A DNA stretch of 64,000 nt. It comes from Flavobacterium sp. WC2421. GTDB lineage: Bacteria; Bacteroidota; Bacteroidia; Flavobacteriales; Flavobacteriaceae. Both the position numbers and the translations under genes were made by a program. The stretch spans positions 248,001 through 312,000 of the forward strand of contig NZ_CP162004.1 in assembly GCF_040822115.1 (NCBI RefSeq). Direction: 5' to 3'. The notes below the pieces were generated by a model, which was not told the DNA's origin, did not search any database, and worked only from the letters and a program-made list of their open reading frames with translations. Below are positions 53,009-61,974 of the stretch, piece by piece. The first letter of the stretch is position 1. Each line of letters starts with the position of its first letter.

Positions 53009-55552
53009 TTACAATTTCAAACTACGCAATCGCAATGCATTTGCAATTACCGAAACAGAACTAAAACTCATCGCCAAAGCGGCAATCATAGGAGATAATA
53101 AAATCCCAAAAAAAGGATACAATACTCCTGCTGCAATTGGTATTCCCAATGCATTGTAAAAGAAGGCAAAGAATAAGTTTTGATTGATATTTTTCATCAC
53201 AGCATGACTCAGTTCCTTCGCTTTTACTATGCCTTGTAAATCCCCTTTTACCAAAGTAATTTTGGCACTTTCAATCGCCACATCTGTCCCTGTTCCCATT
53301 GCAATTCCAATATCAGCTTGCGCCAAAGCAGGAGCGTCATTAATTCCATCACCAGCCATCGCTACAATTTTACCTTCGGCTTGCAAGCGTTTAATTTCGT
53401 TGAGTTTATCTTCTGGCAAACAACCCGCAATAAATGAAGTTAATTGCAATTCATCGGCCACAGCCTTAGCCGTATTCTCATTATCACCTGTAAGCATAAT
53501 CACAGCAACACCTTGACGCATCAATTCTTTTACAGCGGCCACACTTGTCGCTTTTATAGCATCTGTGATCGTCACATAACCCAAAACTACTTGGTCTACG
53601 GCGATATATGAAACTGTTTTTCCCAGTTTTTGTTCTGCAATTATTTTGTTTTCAATATCTTCCGAAACTGAAGCACTCACTTGTTCCATTAGTTTTTTAT
53701 TTCCTAATGCTACTTTTTTATTTGAAACCGTTCCTATTACTCCTTTTCCGGAAACAGCTTCAAAATCTTTAACTTCGATTAACGAAACTGCTTTCGTTTT
53801 CGCAAAATTGACTACGGCTTGCGCCAAAGGGTGTTCACTGTATTGATTGAGTGAAGCTATATTTTGCAACAAATCATCCTCTTGATTATTAGATGAAAAA
53901 ACTTTTTCTACTGATGGTTTTCCCTCGGTAATGGTTCCCGTTTTATCTGTAATTAAAACATTTACTTTATTCATATTTTCTAGTGCTTCGGCATTTTTTA
54001 TCAAAACTCCTGATTGCGCTCCTTTACCTACTCCCACCATTACTGACATAGGAGTTGCTAATCCTAATGCACAAGGACAAGCAATAATTAAAACGGCAAC
54101 CGCATTAATAAAACCGTAGATTAATGCGTTTTGTTCTGGACCAAACTTTGCCCAAACAAAGAAAGTAATCACTGAAACGGCGACAACGATAGGCACAAAA
54201 TACTTCGAAATTCTATCGGCTAATTTTTGAATGGGTGCTCTAGATCGACTGGCATTATTGACCATTTGTACAATTTGCGAAAGCAAGGTTTCTGAACCAA
54301 TTTTTTCAGCAACCATTACAAATGATTTATTCCCATTAATAGTTCCTGCAACAACGGCATCATCAACTTTTTTATCTACAGGAATAGGTTCTCCCGAAAT
54401 CATTGACTCATCAATTGTACTTTCGCCAGCAGTTATTTTACCATCAACTGGAATTTTATCTCCGGGTTTTACACGCAATAAATCTCCTTTTTTAATATCA
54501 TGTATCGATATTACTTTATCTCCTCCTTCAGCTACCAAAGTAGCTTCTGTAGGCGCTAATTTTAATAATTCTTTTATCGCACCACTCGTTTGACTGTGCG
54601 CTCTAGCTTCTAATAATTGTCCTAATAAAACTAATGTTAGGATTACCGTTGTGGCCTCAAAATACAAATGAACACTTCCGCTTTCGGATTTGAATTCCGC
54701 TGGAAAAACATCTGGAAAAAAAAGAGCAAAAATACTAAACAAGAAAGCGACTCCAGAACCAATTCCGATAAGGGTAAACATATTGAGATTCCATGTAACG
54801 ACTGATTTCCAAGCGCGAATAAAAAACATCCAAGTCGCATAAAAAACAACTGGTATAGACAAAACTAGCTGCACCCAATTCCAGCTTTTCATATCCATGA
54901 TTTGCATCAAAGGATTGTTTGGTATCATATCTGACATGGCTATTATGAAAATGGGCACGGTAAAAAGAAGTGCAATTTTCATTTTTTGCACCAAGTCATT
55001 GTAGGTTTTATTTTCCTCACTAGCTGTGGGTTCCATTGGAACCAAATCCATACCACAAATCGGGCAAGAACCTGGTCCGTCCTGCACGATTTGTGGATGC
55101 ATCGGACAAGTATATTGTGTTTTTACAGCAGTTAAATCTGGCGCTTTTACTAAATCCATCCCACATACAGGGCAGTCTCCCGCTTTATCATATACTTTAT
55201 CGCCTTCACAATGCATGGGGCAATAATATTTACCTGGTGTATTGGGAATCGCATTGTCTTCCTTTTTATGATGTTGATGCGCGTCATTACTACAACACGC
55301 TTTAGCTTTAGTCTCTTCAACTGTTTTATCCATCGCCATTTTAGGATGGCTCATTTCTATAGTGTACTTCCCAACTCCTGACAATGCTTCTTGCAAAACG
55401 GGTGTTGGAATGTGTTTTTCCATTGTAATTACAGCTTCTTGTGGATCAAGAGAAACCACCGCTTCAACTCCTTCAACTCCATTGAGTGTTTTCTCCACTT
55501 TGGTTCGGCAACCATCGCAAGACATTCCAGTAATTGTGTATGTATGTTTCAT
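53009..55552 (-). CDS. copA: Copper-exporting P1B-type ATPase CopA
   Basis: 847-aa inner-membrane pump that exports Cu(I) to the periplasm. N-terminal heavy-metal-associated domain with C12-D-G-C15 (residues 1-70). Then two CPMH..CPxCGM modules: CPMHC...CPVCGMDL (about 115-140) and CPMHPQ...CPICGMDLVPM (about 145-172). Then the P-type core: TGES-type actuator ISGEPIPV (about 390), the ion motif IACPCALGLATP (CPC, about 492), DKTGT (about 535) and GDGINDAPALAQ (about 735). Its ends and its position between AraC regulator and oxidase fit a copper-efflux operon. Confidence 0.95.
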   Translation of the reverse strand: MKHTYTITGMSCDGCRTKVEKTLNGVEGVEAVVSLDPQEAVITMEKHIPTPVLQEALSGVGKYTIEMSHPKMAMDKTVEETKAKACCSNDAHQHHKKEDNAIPNTPGKYYCPMHCEGDKVYDKAGDCPVCGMDLVKAPDLTAVKTQYTCPMHPQIVQDGPGSCPICGMDLVPMEPTASEENKTYNDLVQKMKIALLFTVPIFIIAMSDMIPNNPLMQIMDMKSWNWVQLVLSIPVVFYATWMFFIRAWKSVVTWNLNMFTLIGIGSGVAFLFSIFALFFPDVFPAEFKSESGSVHLYFEATTVILTLVLLGQLLEARAHSQTSGAIKELLKLAPTEATLVAEGGDKVISIHDIKKGDLLRVKPGDKIPVDGKITAGESTIDESMISGEPIPVDKKVDDAVVAGTINGNKSFVMVAEKIGSETLLSQIVQMVNNASRSRAPIQKLADRISKYFVPIVVAVSVITFFVWAKFGPEQNALIYGFINAVAVLIIACPCALGLATPMSVMVGVGKGAQSGVLIKNAEALENMNKVNVLITDKTGTITEGKPSVEKVFSSNNQEDDLLQNIASLNQYSEHPLAQAVVNFAKTKAVSLIEVKDFEAVSGKGVIGTVSNKKVALGNKKLMEQVSASVSEDIENKIIAEQKLGKTVSYIAVDQVVLGYVTITDAIKATSVAAVKELMRQGVAVIMLTGDNENTAKAVADELQLTSFIAGCLPEDKLNEIKRLQAEGKIVAMAGDGINDAPALAQADIGIAMGTGTDVAIESAKITLVKGDLQGIVKAKELSHAVMKNINQNLFFAFFYNALGIPIAAGVLYPFFGILLSPMIAALAMSFSSVSVIANALRLRSLKL

Positions 55553-55638
55553 TTTTTTCGCTATTTAAAATTATAGTACAAATATCCGAATGAAACCCAT
55601 TTTTATTATTACACAATTGTGGAAGTGATTTGTATAAT

Positions 55639-56199
55639 TTACAAAGAGTCTATTTGTTTTCGGGTATTCTCTTTCATTTTTTTAAAATAGGTAGGTGTAA
55701 ATCCAGTCACTTTTTTAAATTGGTTGCTCAAATGGGCTACATTACTATAATTGAGTGCTATGGCAATTTCACTTAAAGTAAGTTCATCATAAACCAACAA
55801 TTCCTTCGCCTTTTCGATTTTCTGGGCAATAAAATAATGTTCAATTGTTGTGCCTTCATTATCCGAAAACAACTTACTCAAAGCACTATAATCCTGATTT
55901 AAACATTCAGATAAATAAGTCGATAAATTGACTTTCAACTGATCTTTTTTATAATGTACTAGTTCAACGATCAAGTTTTTAATTTGTTCAATTGTCTGGC
56001 TTATTTTATCTTCCAGTAATTCAAAACCTAGTTTTTCCAGGTTAGTACTGAGTTCCTGAATTTCAATATCCGTTAATTCTCGAGACAAATTCACTTCACC
56101 TAATTTAATGGAACTTACAGGAAGCTTCATTCTTTCTAACTCCAATTTTACAGCCATTTCGCAACGGCCACAAACCATATTTTTAATAGTAAGCTTCAT
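55639..56199 (-). CDS. AraC family regulator with an N-terminal metal-binding-like domain
   Basis: 186 aa. Residues 1-62 look like a heavy-metal-associated fold with KNMVC10-G-R-C13 in the place of the CxxC copper-binding loop, an unusual partner for an AraC protein. The C-terminal about 95 residues are the AraC helix-turn-helix (LTLSEIAIALNYSNVAHLSNQF and FTPTYFKKM). It lies within the copper efflux locus and is a good candidate for its copper-responsive regulator. Confidence 0.85.
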   Translation of the reverse strand: MKLTIKNMVCGRCEMAVKLELERMKLPVSSIKLGEVNLSRELTDIEIQELSTNLEKLGFELLEDKISQTIEQIKNLIVELVHYKKDQLKVNLSTYLSECLNQDYSALSKLFSDNEGTTIEHYFIAQKIEKAKELLVYDELTLSEIAIALNYSNVAHLSNQFKKVTGFTPTYFKKMKENTRKQIDSL

Positions 56200-56314
56200 T
56201 TATAAAGTGTTTGTTAGAACATGCTATCAAAGTTCAACCTTTTTGAATTAAAACGAGGCTTTTTTGACAGAATATTAATATTTAAAACCTTGAAATATAG
56301 ATAATTAATTTAAT

Positions 56315-57529
56315 TTACATTTTCATTCCTGCCATAGGATCATTTCCTTTTCGAAATTTATATTCGCTATTGATAGCATACGCTCCAGTAATTACTACTT
56401 TTTTATTAGGATCTATGTCCGATTTGATTTCAATCATCCCATTTGATTCCACACCTGTTTCAACCATTACATTTTCAAAAACACCATGGCTTTTTTCGAC
56501 CCAAATAAAAGTGGCATTTTCATCCCTGATTACGGCATCAATAGGAATAAACATTCCATTTAAATTGGATTGTATTAATTGTGCATTGGCCTGCATTCCT
56601 GGTTTTAAAAGCATATTAGGATTGGGTACTTCCATTCTAATTAACAGCAATCTAGAATCCGGATTAATTTCTGGATTGATAAAAGAAATGGCTGCTTTTA
56701 TAGTCTTTGTGGGATAATCCATAAAAGAAATTGTAGCTGTTTGACCCAATCGCAAACTTTTGGCATAATTTACATTGACTTGCGTTTCTAACCAAAGACT
56801 ACTTAAATCGGCCAATTTAATAATAGCCGCCCCTTCCATCACATAACTACCTTCGGTCGCAACAATTTCAGAAATGGTACCACTATAGGTACTATAAAAA
56901 GTAGTATATGGCGAAACTTCATTCGTCTTTTTAATGGATTCAATCTGCGCATTGGAAAGTCCATAAAATACTAGTTTTTGTCTGGCTGCATCCAGCATAT
57001 TCTTTGCATTTTTACCAAAATCTCCTGGCATAGCCAGTTGCCTGTAAGCGGTTACATAATCTTGCTTGGCTATGGCAATAGGTTCACTATAAAGTTGGTA
57101 AACCGCCTGGTTTTTTTGAATATAATCCCCTTCAGTTTTAAAATATAATTTTTCGATTCGGCCCATTGCTCTAGCAGAAACACTTCTTATTTTCTCTTGA
57201 TTTATCGTCAAAACGCCAGTGTAACCTGCTTGCAAACTGCTTTGTGACTCTGAAATAATAGCAGTAGTAATATTGCCTAACTTCATTTGCTGGTCACTTA
57301 ATGAAATTTCATTTGAAGCTCCATTGTCTTTTTGTATTGGAGTCAAATCCATATGACATATGGGGCATTTTCCAGGTTTGTCTTCTTTTATTTGAGGATC
57401 CATCGAACACGTATAATAAATACTTTCTTTGTATTGATGCTTCTCGTGTTCCTCTTTATTTTTAGTATTGCAGGCCACAACCAAGGTGAATGCCAGCAAT
57501 AGAAAACCGATTTTTTTGAGCTGTTTCAT
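56315..57529 (-). CDS. cusB: RND efflux membrane-fusion protein (CusB-like), second copy
   Basis: 404-aa periplasmic adaptor joining the RND pump to the outer-membrane channel. Lipoprotein signal (VVACNTK). A CPxC..HM-type module (CSMDPQ...CPICHMDL, about residues 38-61) precedes the hairpin/lipoyl part and the beta-barrel domain (about 240-340). The C-terminal MAGMKM is Met-rich. Last gene before the AraC regulator; its upstream neighbour is another adaptor, 2 nt away. Confidence 0.92.
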   Translation of the reverse strand: MKQLKKIGFLLLAFTLVVACNTKNKEEHEKHQYKESIYYTCSMDPQIKEDKPGKCPICHMDLTPIQKDNGASNEISLSDQQMKLGNITTAIISESQSSLQAGYTGVLTINQEKIRSVSARAMGRIEKLYFKTEGDYIQKNQAVYQLYSEPIAIAKQDYVTAYRQLAMPGDFGKNAKNMLDAARQKLVFYGLSNAQIESIKKTNEVSPYTTFYSTYSGTISEIVATEGSYVMEGAAIIKLADLSSLWLETQVNVNYAKSLRLGQTATISFMDYPTKTIKAAISFINPEINPDSRLLLIRMEVPNPNMLLKPGMQANAQLIQSNLNGMFIPIDAVIRDENATFIWVEKSHGVFENVMVETGVESNGMIEIKSDIDPNKKVVITGAYAINSEYKFRKGNDPMAGMKM

Positions 57530-57531
57530 TA

Positions 57532-58779
57532 TTATTTTGTTTTTATAAAGCTTCCGCTATCTATCAAATATTGGGCATTATCAGCAAGGATATCCGAAAC
57601 TGAAATACCATCTACTATTTGTACAAAGCCATTTATTTCGATACCCGTTTTTATTTCGGCAGTTTGAAAACCATTTCCCTTTTTGATAAAAACTATTTTT
57701 TTGTTACCTAAACTAACCAAAGATTGTTTTTGAAGCCAAATCCCTTCTACTGCATTCGTTGCTACTTTCCCTTGCAATCTCAAACCAATAGGGAATTGCA
57801 GTTTTTCATTATTGAGATACACGCGAATGCGATTGGTCTTATCTGTTGGATCAAGTTGTGTTTCAATAAAATTTACTTTTGCATTGACAATCGCATCTGC
57901 GTCCAATTCTGATGAAATTTGAATCGACTGATTGACTTTTATTAGACTATTATAGCCTTGGATAACATTAAAAACACCCCAAACTTTATTCGTGTTTACT
58001 AATTTAAAAACCACAGTGTTTTTTGTAATATAATCCCCTTCCTTCAAATTTAAAGCCGTCGTTGTTGCCGTTGTATTTTGCATAGTGCCAATACTAGTAG
58101 AAACCATACCATCCGTTCCATCCACAATTCCAGTCACTGGACTGTAAATTGAGATTACTGGATTTATTCTTTTGGCTGTAGCCAAAGCATTAATCTGATT
58201 GGTACTCATCCCATAAAGCGCTAATTTTTGCTTTAATGCTTTTAGTATGGCTGTATTCTCAGAATCATTTGAAACTAAATAAATAAAATTTTGCTGTTCC
58301 GTTACTAATTCTGGACTGTACAAATCGAATAGTTTTTGCCCTTTTGTAACTTTTTGAAATTTATAATGAACATACATTTTTTCAATTCTTCCATTAATTC
58401 GTGCGGCTATATTCACAGCTGAATTGGGATCATACGCCACCAGTCCAGGTAAATTTATGGAGCTATTGAGAACAGTATCTTTGGCGGTAGTTGTTTTAAA
58501 ATCTCCCACCACAAAACCATCTGTCGGTTTTAATAAATGTTCAATTGAATGACTTTCAACAGGCTGACTTTCAGAGACTTTTTTTACTAAATTCATTCCG
58601 CAAATAGGGCAATTACCCGGTTCATTTCGTATAATTTCGGGATGCATCGAGCAAGTATAAATTTCTTCCTTCTGCTTATGCGTCGCTGAATTATTGGCTT
58701 TTTCGACAAAATAATATACGGCAAAACCCACCATTACAACGGCAATAGTCCATAAACTATATTTTAAATATTTGTTCAT
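57532..58779 (-). CDS. cusB: RND efflux membrane-fusion protein (CusB-like), first copy
   Basis: 415-aa adaptor with an N-terminal membrane anchor (YSLWTIAVVMVGFAVYYFV), the metal-binding module (CSMHPE...CPICGMNL, about residues 43-66) and the adaptor core (AARINGRIEKMYVHYKFQKV, GDYITKNTVVFKLV). Why two adaptors are encoded in tandem is unclear: they may form hetero-oligomers or serve different metals. The gaps to both neighbours are 2 nt, indicating tight co-translation. Confidence 0.92.
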   Translation of the reverse strand: MNKYLKYSLWTIAVVMVGFAVYYFVEKANNSATHKQKEEIYTCSMHPEIIRNEPGNCPICGMNLVKKVSESQPVESHSIEHLLKPTDGFVVGDFKTTTAKDTVLNSSINLPGLVAYDPNSAVNIAARINGRIEKMYVHYKFQKVTKGQKLFDLYSPELVTEQQNFIYLVSNDSENTAILKALKQKLALYGMSTNQINALATAKRINPVISIYSPVTGIVDGTDGMVSTSIGTMQNTTATTTALNLKEGDYITKNTVVFKLVNTNKVWGVFNVIQGYNSLIKVNQSIQISSELDADAIVNAKVNFIETQLDPTDKTNRIRVYLNNEKLQFPIGLRLQGKVATNAVEGIWLQKQSLVSLGNKKIVFIKKGNGFQTAEIKTGIEINGFVQIVDGISVSDILADNAQYLIDSGSFIKTK

Positions 58780-58781
58780 AA

Positions 58782-60035
58782 TTATTTTGTTTCCAGTTGT
58801 TTTTCAATTTCTACTTGAGTATTCAAAATAGCTTGTAATTTATCTAACTTATCCATTTGAGCCATGTTCAATGCTTCCCAAGCATCTAGCACCACAAATA
58901 ATTCACCCGTATTATTTTGCCAAGCCAAAACTGCCGTATCATAATTCCTTTTCAAAGCTGGAATGATGCTTTTATCGGCGATCTCATATTGTTTTTTTAA
59001 GTTTGTCAATTCGGTTTGCATGCCTGAAATCATACCTGTTGCTTCGTTCAAAATCATTTGCTTTTGCCATTCCAAGCTCTCATTTTTTATTTGAATACTA
59101 TTGATTGTGGCCTTGTTCATTTTAGTAGACCATGGCATCGGAATAGTGACCATTGCCATCAAATTAAACTGTTGTGGGTTCTTCCCAAAAGCAAACATAT
59201 GATCATATTTTACTCCAAACTCGGGTAATAACTTTGATTTTTCGGTGGCAATTTTCAACTGATTTAATTCCATTGTTTTCTCAATTGCCTTCACATCGCT
59301 TCGGTTTTGAGAAAGTGCCGTGGTATCTGTTTGTAATAAATCAAACTCTTTTAAAGTATAATTGGGATCAATTTCAAACAACAGTTTTTTATCTCTTGCC
59401 ATCAACGTATTCAACATAATTCTTTTTTGAGAAATTTCATTTTGCAACATAACCACCATACTTTGCAATTCGTTGTATTTTGATTTGGCTTTGTAGTACG
59501 TTGACAATTTATCCATGTTGTACTGGTAGCGAATTTCCATGCTTTTTATCATGTACTCCATAAGCAACAAATTGTCATTGGCTATTTTTATTTTTTTATC
59601 CAATACGATCCATTGGTAATAATTAGTTTTTGCTAAAGCTTCCAACTGATTGGCAGTATAATTTTTATTTTCGGCTTCCACAGATGACATAGCACTCATG
59701 TAATTAAAATCGGCTTTTTGTCTGGATGCATTGGGGATCATTTGCGTAAAGCCTACCATATATGCGCCCATTCCTGGATTCATTTCATCTGCTTTCCACA
59801 TTTTGACATTATAAGGTGTCATAAACAAACCGGTATTTATTTGCGGTGCCATCCAGCTTTTGGCTCCTTTAGCAGCAGCATCCATACTTTGAATATCGGC
59901 ATCATACATTTTTAGCTGTGGATTATTGGTCTTGATGGTCCCCAAAACTTCATCTAATGAAAGTGATTGCGCATTTACATTTGCAAATCCGAACATCAGA
60001 CCACTTATAATGATATACTTTTTAATGTTTCGCAT
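58782..60035 (-). CDS. cusC: TolC family outer-membrane efflux protein
   Basis: 417-aa outer-membrane factor with a signal peptide (residues about 1-22, ending ANVNAQ) and two OEP repeats: SLSLDEVLGTIKTNNPQLKMYDADIQ (split over 25-50) and a later half with LKRNYDTAVLAWQNNTGELFVVLDAW (split over 365-392). It overlaps the pump gene by 14 nt, so translation is coupled. It completes a CusCBA-type three-part pump. Confidence 0.9.
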   Translation of the reverse strand: MRNIKKYIIISGLMFGFANVNAQSLSLDEVLGTIKTNNPQLKMYDADIQSMDAAAKGAKSWMAPQINTGLFMTPYNVKMWKADEMNPGMGAYMVGFTQMIPNASRQKADFNYMSAMSSVEAENKNYTANQLEALAKTNYYQWIVLDKKIKIANDNLLLMEYMIKSMEIRYQYNMDKLSTYYKAKSKYNELQSMVVMLQNEISQKRIMLNTLMARDKKLLFEIDPNYTLKEFDLLQTDTTALSQNRSDVKAIEKTMELNQLKIATEKSKLLPEFGVKYDHMFAFGKNPQQFNLMAMVTIPMPWSTKMNKATINSIQIKNESLEWQKQMILNEATGMISGMQTELTNLKKQYEIADKSIIPALKRNYDTAVLAWQNNTGELFVVLDAWEALNMAQMDKLDKLQAILNTQVEIEKQLETK

Positions 60036-61959
60036 TGATGATTTCTATTTTACCTTTTGTTCTTAATTCACGAAGTTTTGTCATTTCAAAAACAACTGGC
60101 GTTACTAATAATACATAAATAGTGGAAGTAATTGTCCCTCCAATAAGTGGAACTGTAATTGGAATCATTACATCCGCTCCAGTTCCTGTTGACCATAGAA
60201 TGGGGATTAATCCAAACAAAGCCACAGAAACCGTCATTAATTTAGGGCGCAACCTTTTGGCCGAACCATAAATAATATAATCTCGCAAAATATCTTCTGT
60301 AATGGTTTCACTACTATTCCCATGTTTTTCGACCATTTTAATCATGGCTTCATTTAAATAAATGGTAATCAACATGGCTGTTTCAATGGCTAAACCAAAT
60401 AAAGCAATAAACCCGACAGCCACAGCCACAGATAAGTTAATCCCATAAAAATAAACCATAAAAATTCCACCAATCAAAGCAAAAGGAACTGTAATCATGG
60501 TCACGAATGCTTCTTTCATGGAGCCATAAGTAAAAAATAAAATCAAAAATATTATTACTACAACAAGAGGCATAATCAAGCTTAATGTTTTGTTGGCCCG
60601 AATTTGGTTTTCCCACTGTCCACTCCATTCCACGTAATATCCTTTTGGCATTTTGGTCATCATAGCATTCAGTTTGTCCTGCGCTTCTTTTACAGTGCTC
60701 CCTAAATCCCGATCTCTAACATTAAATAAAACGCTTCCACGGAGCATGGCGTTCTCACTATTAATCATGGGCGGTCCATCGCTGATTTTAATATCAGCAA
60801 CAGTTTCTAATGGTATTGGTCCGTATTCCATTGTTTGCACCTGTAATTTTTTCAAGGCTTCTAGGCTATTTCTGTATTCTTGTGCATAGCGTGCATTGAC
60901 AGAAAAACGTTGTCGTCCTTCAATTGTAGTCGTTAATGTCATTCCACCAATCGCTGCTTCTACCACACTATTTACATCATCAACACTAAGACCATAACGA
61001 CCTATAACTTCTCGTTTAGCAACAATATCAATGTATTTCCCTCCTGTAATAGGTTCCGCAAACAAGTCTTTTACTCCTGCTGTGCCTTCTAAGGATTTTT
61101 TTATTTTTTGTGCCAATGCATCTATCGTGTCCAGATTTTCACCGTAAATTTTAATTCCTACATCGGTTCTAATTCCTGTAGATAGCATATTGATCCGGTT
61201 GATAATGGGCTGAGTAAATCCATTAGTCACACCTGGAATTTGGAGCTTATTGTTGATTTCAGTTATAATATCACTTTTAGTTTTCCCTTCTCTCCATTCA
61301 TTATGAGGTTTTAGTAAAACGATGGTTTCAATCATACTTATCGGACTATTGTCCGTTGCTGTATTAGCTCTTCCTGCTTTTCCCAAAACATGGGTTACTT
61401 CTGGAATTGATTTTATCAATTTATCCTGAACCTGCAAAATTCGCTTAATCTCTGCATTCGAAACATCAGGTAAAGTTACTGGCATAAATAAGATTGAACC
61501 TTCATCCAATGGTGGCATAAATTCAGACCCCAATCGAGTAAACATCAATCCCCCAATTAATAAAGCGACGATGTTTACTGCCAATACTGATTTTCTCCAT
61601 TTCAAACAAAAAGTTAAAATAGGCGTATATATACTTTCCAATTTTCTATTAATTGGGTTTTTATTCTCGGGACGCAATTTTCCTTTTAACAAATAGCTGA
61701 TTAAAACCGGCGTCAATGTGATAGCTAAAAAAGCATCCACAATTAGAATAAATGATTTCGTCCACGCTAACGGGCTAAACAATTTCCCTTCCATTCCTGT
61801 TAATAGAAAAACGGGTAAAAAAGAAGCAATCACGATTAATGTAGAATAAAAAACACCCGGTCCTACTAATTTTGAGGAGTCTTCAATCAGTTTCATTTTT
61901 TCTTCAGAAGACACTGGATCATGTTCTTTTTTGAATATATTTTTAAATATTTTTTTCAT
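60022..61959 (-). CDS. cusA: CusA-type RND pump, C-terminal part (separated by an in-frame stop)
   Basis: 645 aa: transmembrane helices TM5-12 plus the second periplasmic loop of a CusA/CzcA-family pump. LTGMEGKLFSPLAWTKSF near the start and GSEFMPPLDEGSILFMPV and WSGQWENQ further on are typical. It is in the same frame as the N-terminal part, separated by the stop TAA at 61969-61971 and three codons; homologues carry both in one polypeptide. It starts with a basic segment (MKKIFKNIFKKEHD) that would lie in the cytoplasmic TM4-TM5 loop. Whether it folds as a separate chain or needs read-through is not known. Confidence 0.8.
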   Translation of the reverse strand: MKKIFKNIFKKEHDPVSSEEKMKLIEDSSKLVGPGVFYSTLIVIASFLPVFLLTGMEGKLFSPLAWTKSFILIVDAFLAITLTPVLISYLLKGKLRPENKNPINRKLESIYTPILTFCLKWRKSVLAVNIVALLIGGLMFTRLGSEFMPPLDEGSILFMPVTLPDVSNAEIKRILQVQDKLIKSIPEVTHVLGKAGRANTATDNSPISMIETIVLLKPHNEWREGKTKSDIITEINNKLQIPGVTNGFTQPIINRINMLSTGIRTDVGIKIYGENLDTIDALAQKIKKSLEGTAGVKDLFAEPITGGKYIDIVAKREVIGRYGLSVDDVNSVVEAAIGGMTLTTTIEGRQRFSVNARYAQEYRNSLEALKKLQVQTMEYGPIPLETVADIKISDGPPMINSENAMLRGSVLFNVRDRDLGSTVKEAQDKLNAMMTKMPKGYYVEWSGQWENQIRANKTLSLIMPLVVVIIFLILFFTYGSMKEAFVTMITVPFALIGGIFMVYFYGINLSVAVAVGFIALFGLAIETAMLITIYLNEAMIKMVEKHGNSSETITEDILRDYIIYGSAKRLRPKLMTVSVALFGLIPILWSTGTGADVMIPITVPLIGGTITSTIYVLLVTPVVFEMTKLRELRTKGKIEIINAKH

Positions 61960-61974
61960 TGCTGTTGGTTAATG
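61957..61974 (-). other. cusA: In-frame stop codon interrupting cusA
   Basis: Reading the minus strand: CAT TAA CCA ACA GCA ATG. The TAA at 61971-61969 and the downstream ATG at 61959 are in the same frame. A single substitution is enough to split the gene, and no bases are gained or lost. The downstream ATG has no strong ribosome-binding site, though such sites are often weak in Bacteroidetes. Confidence 0.85.
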
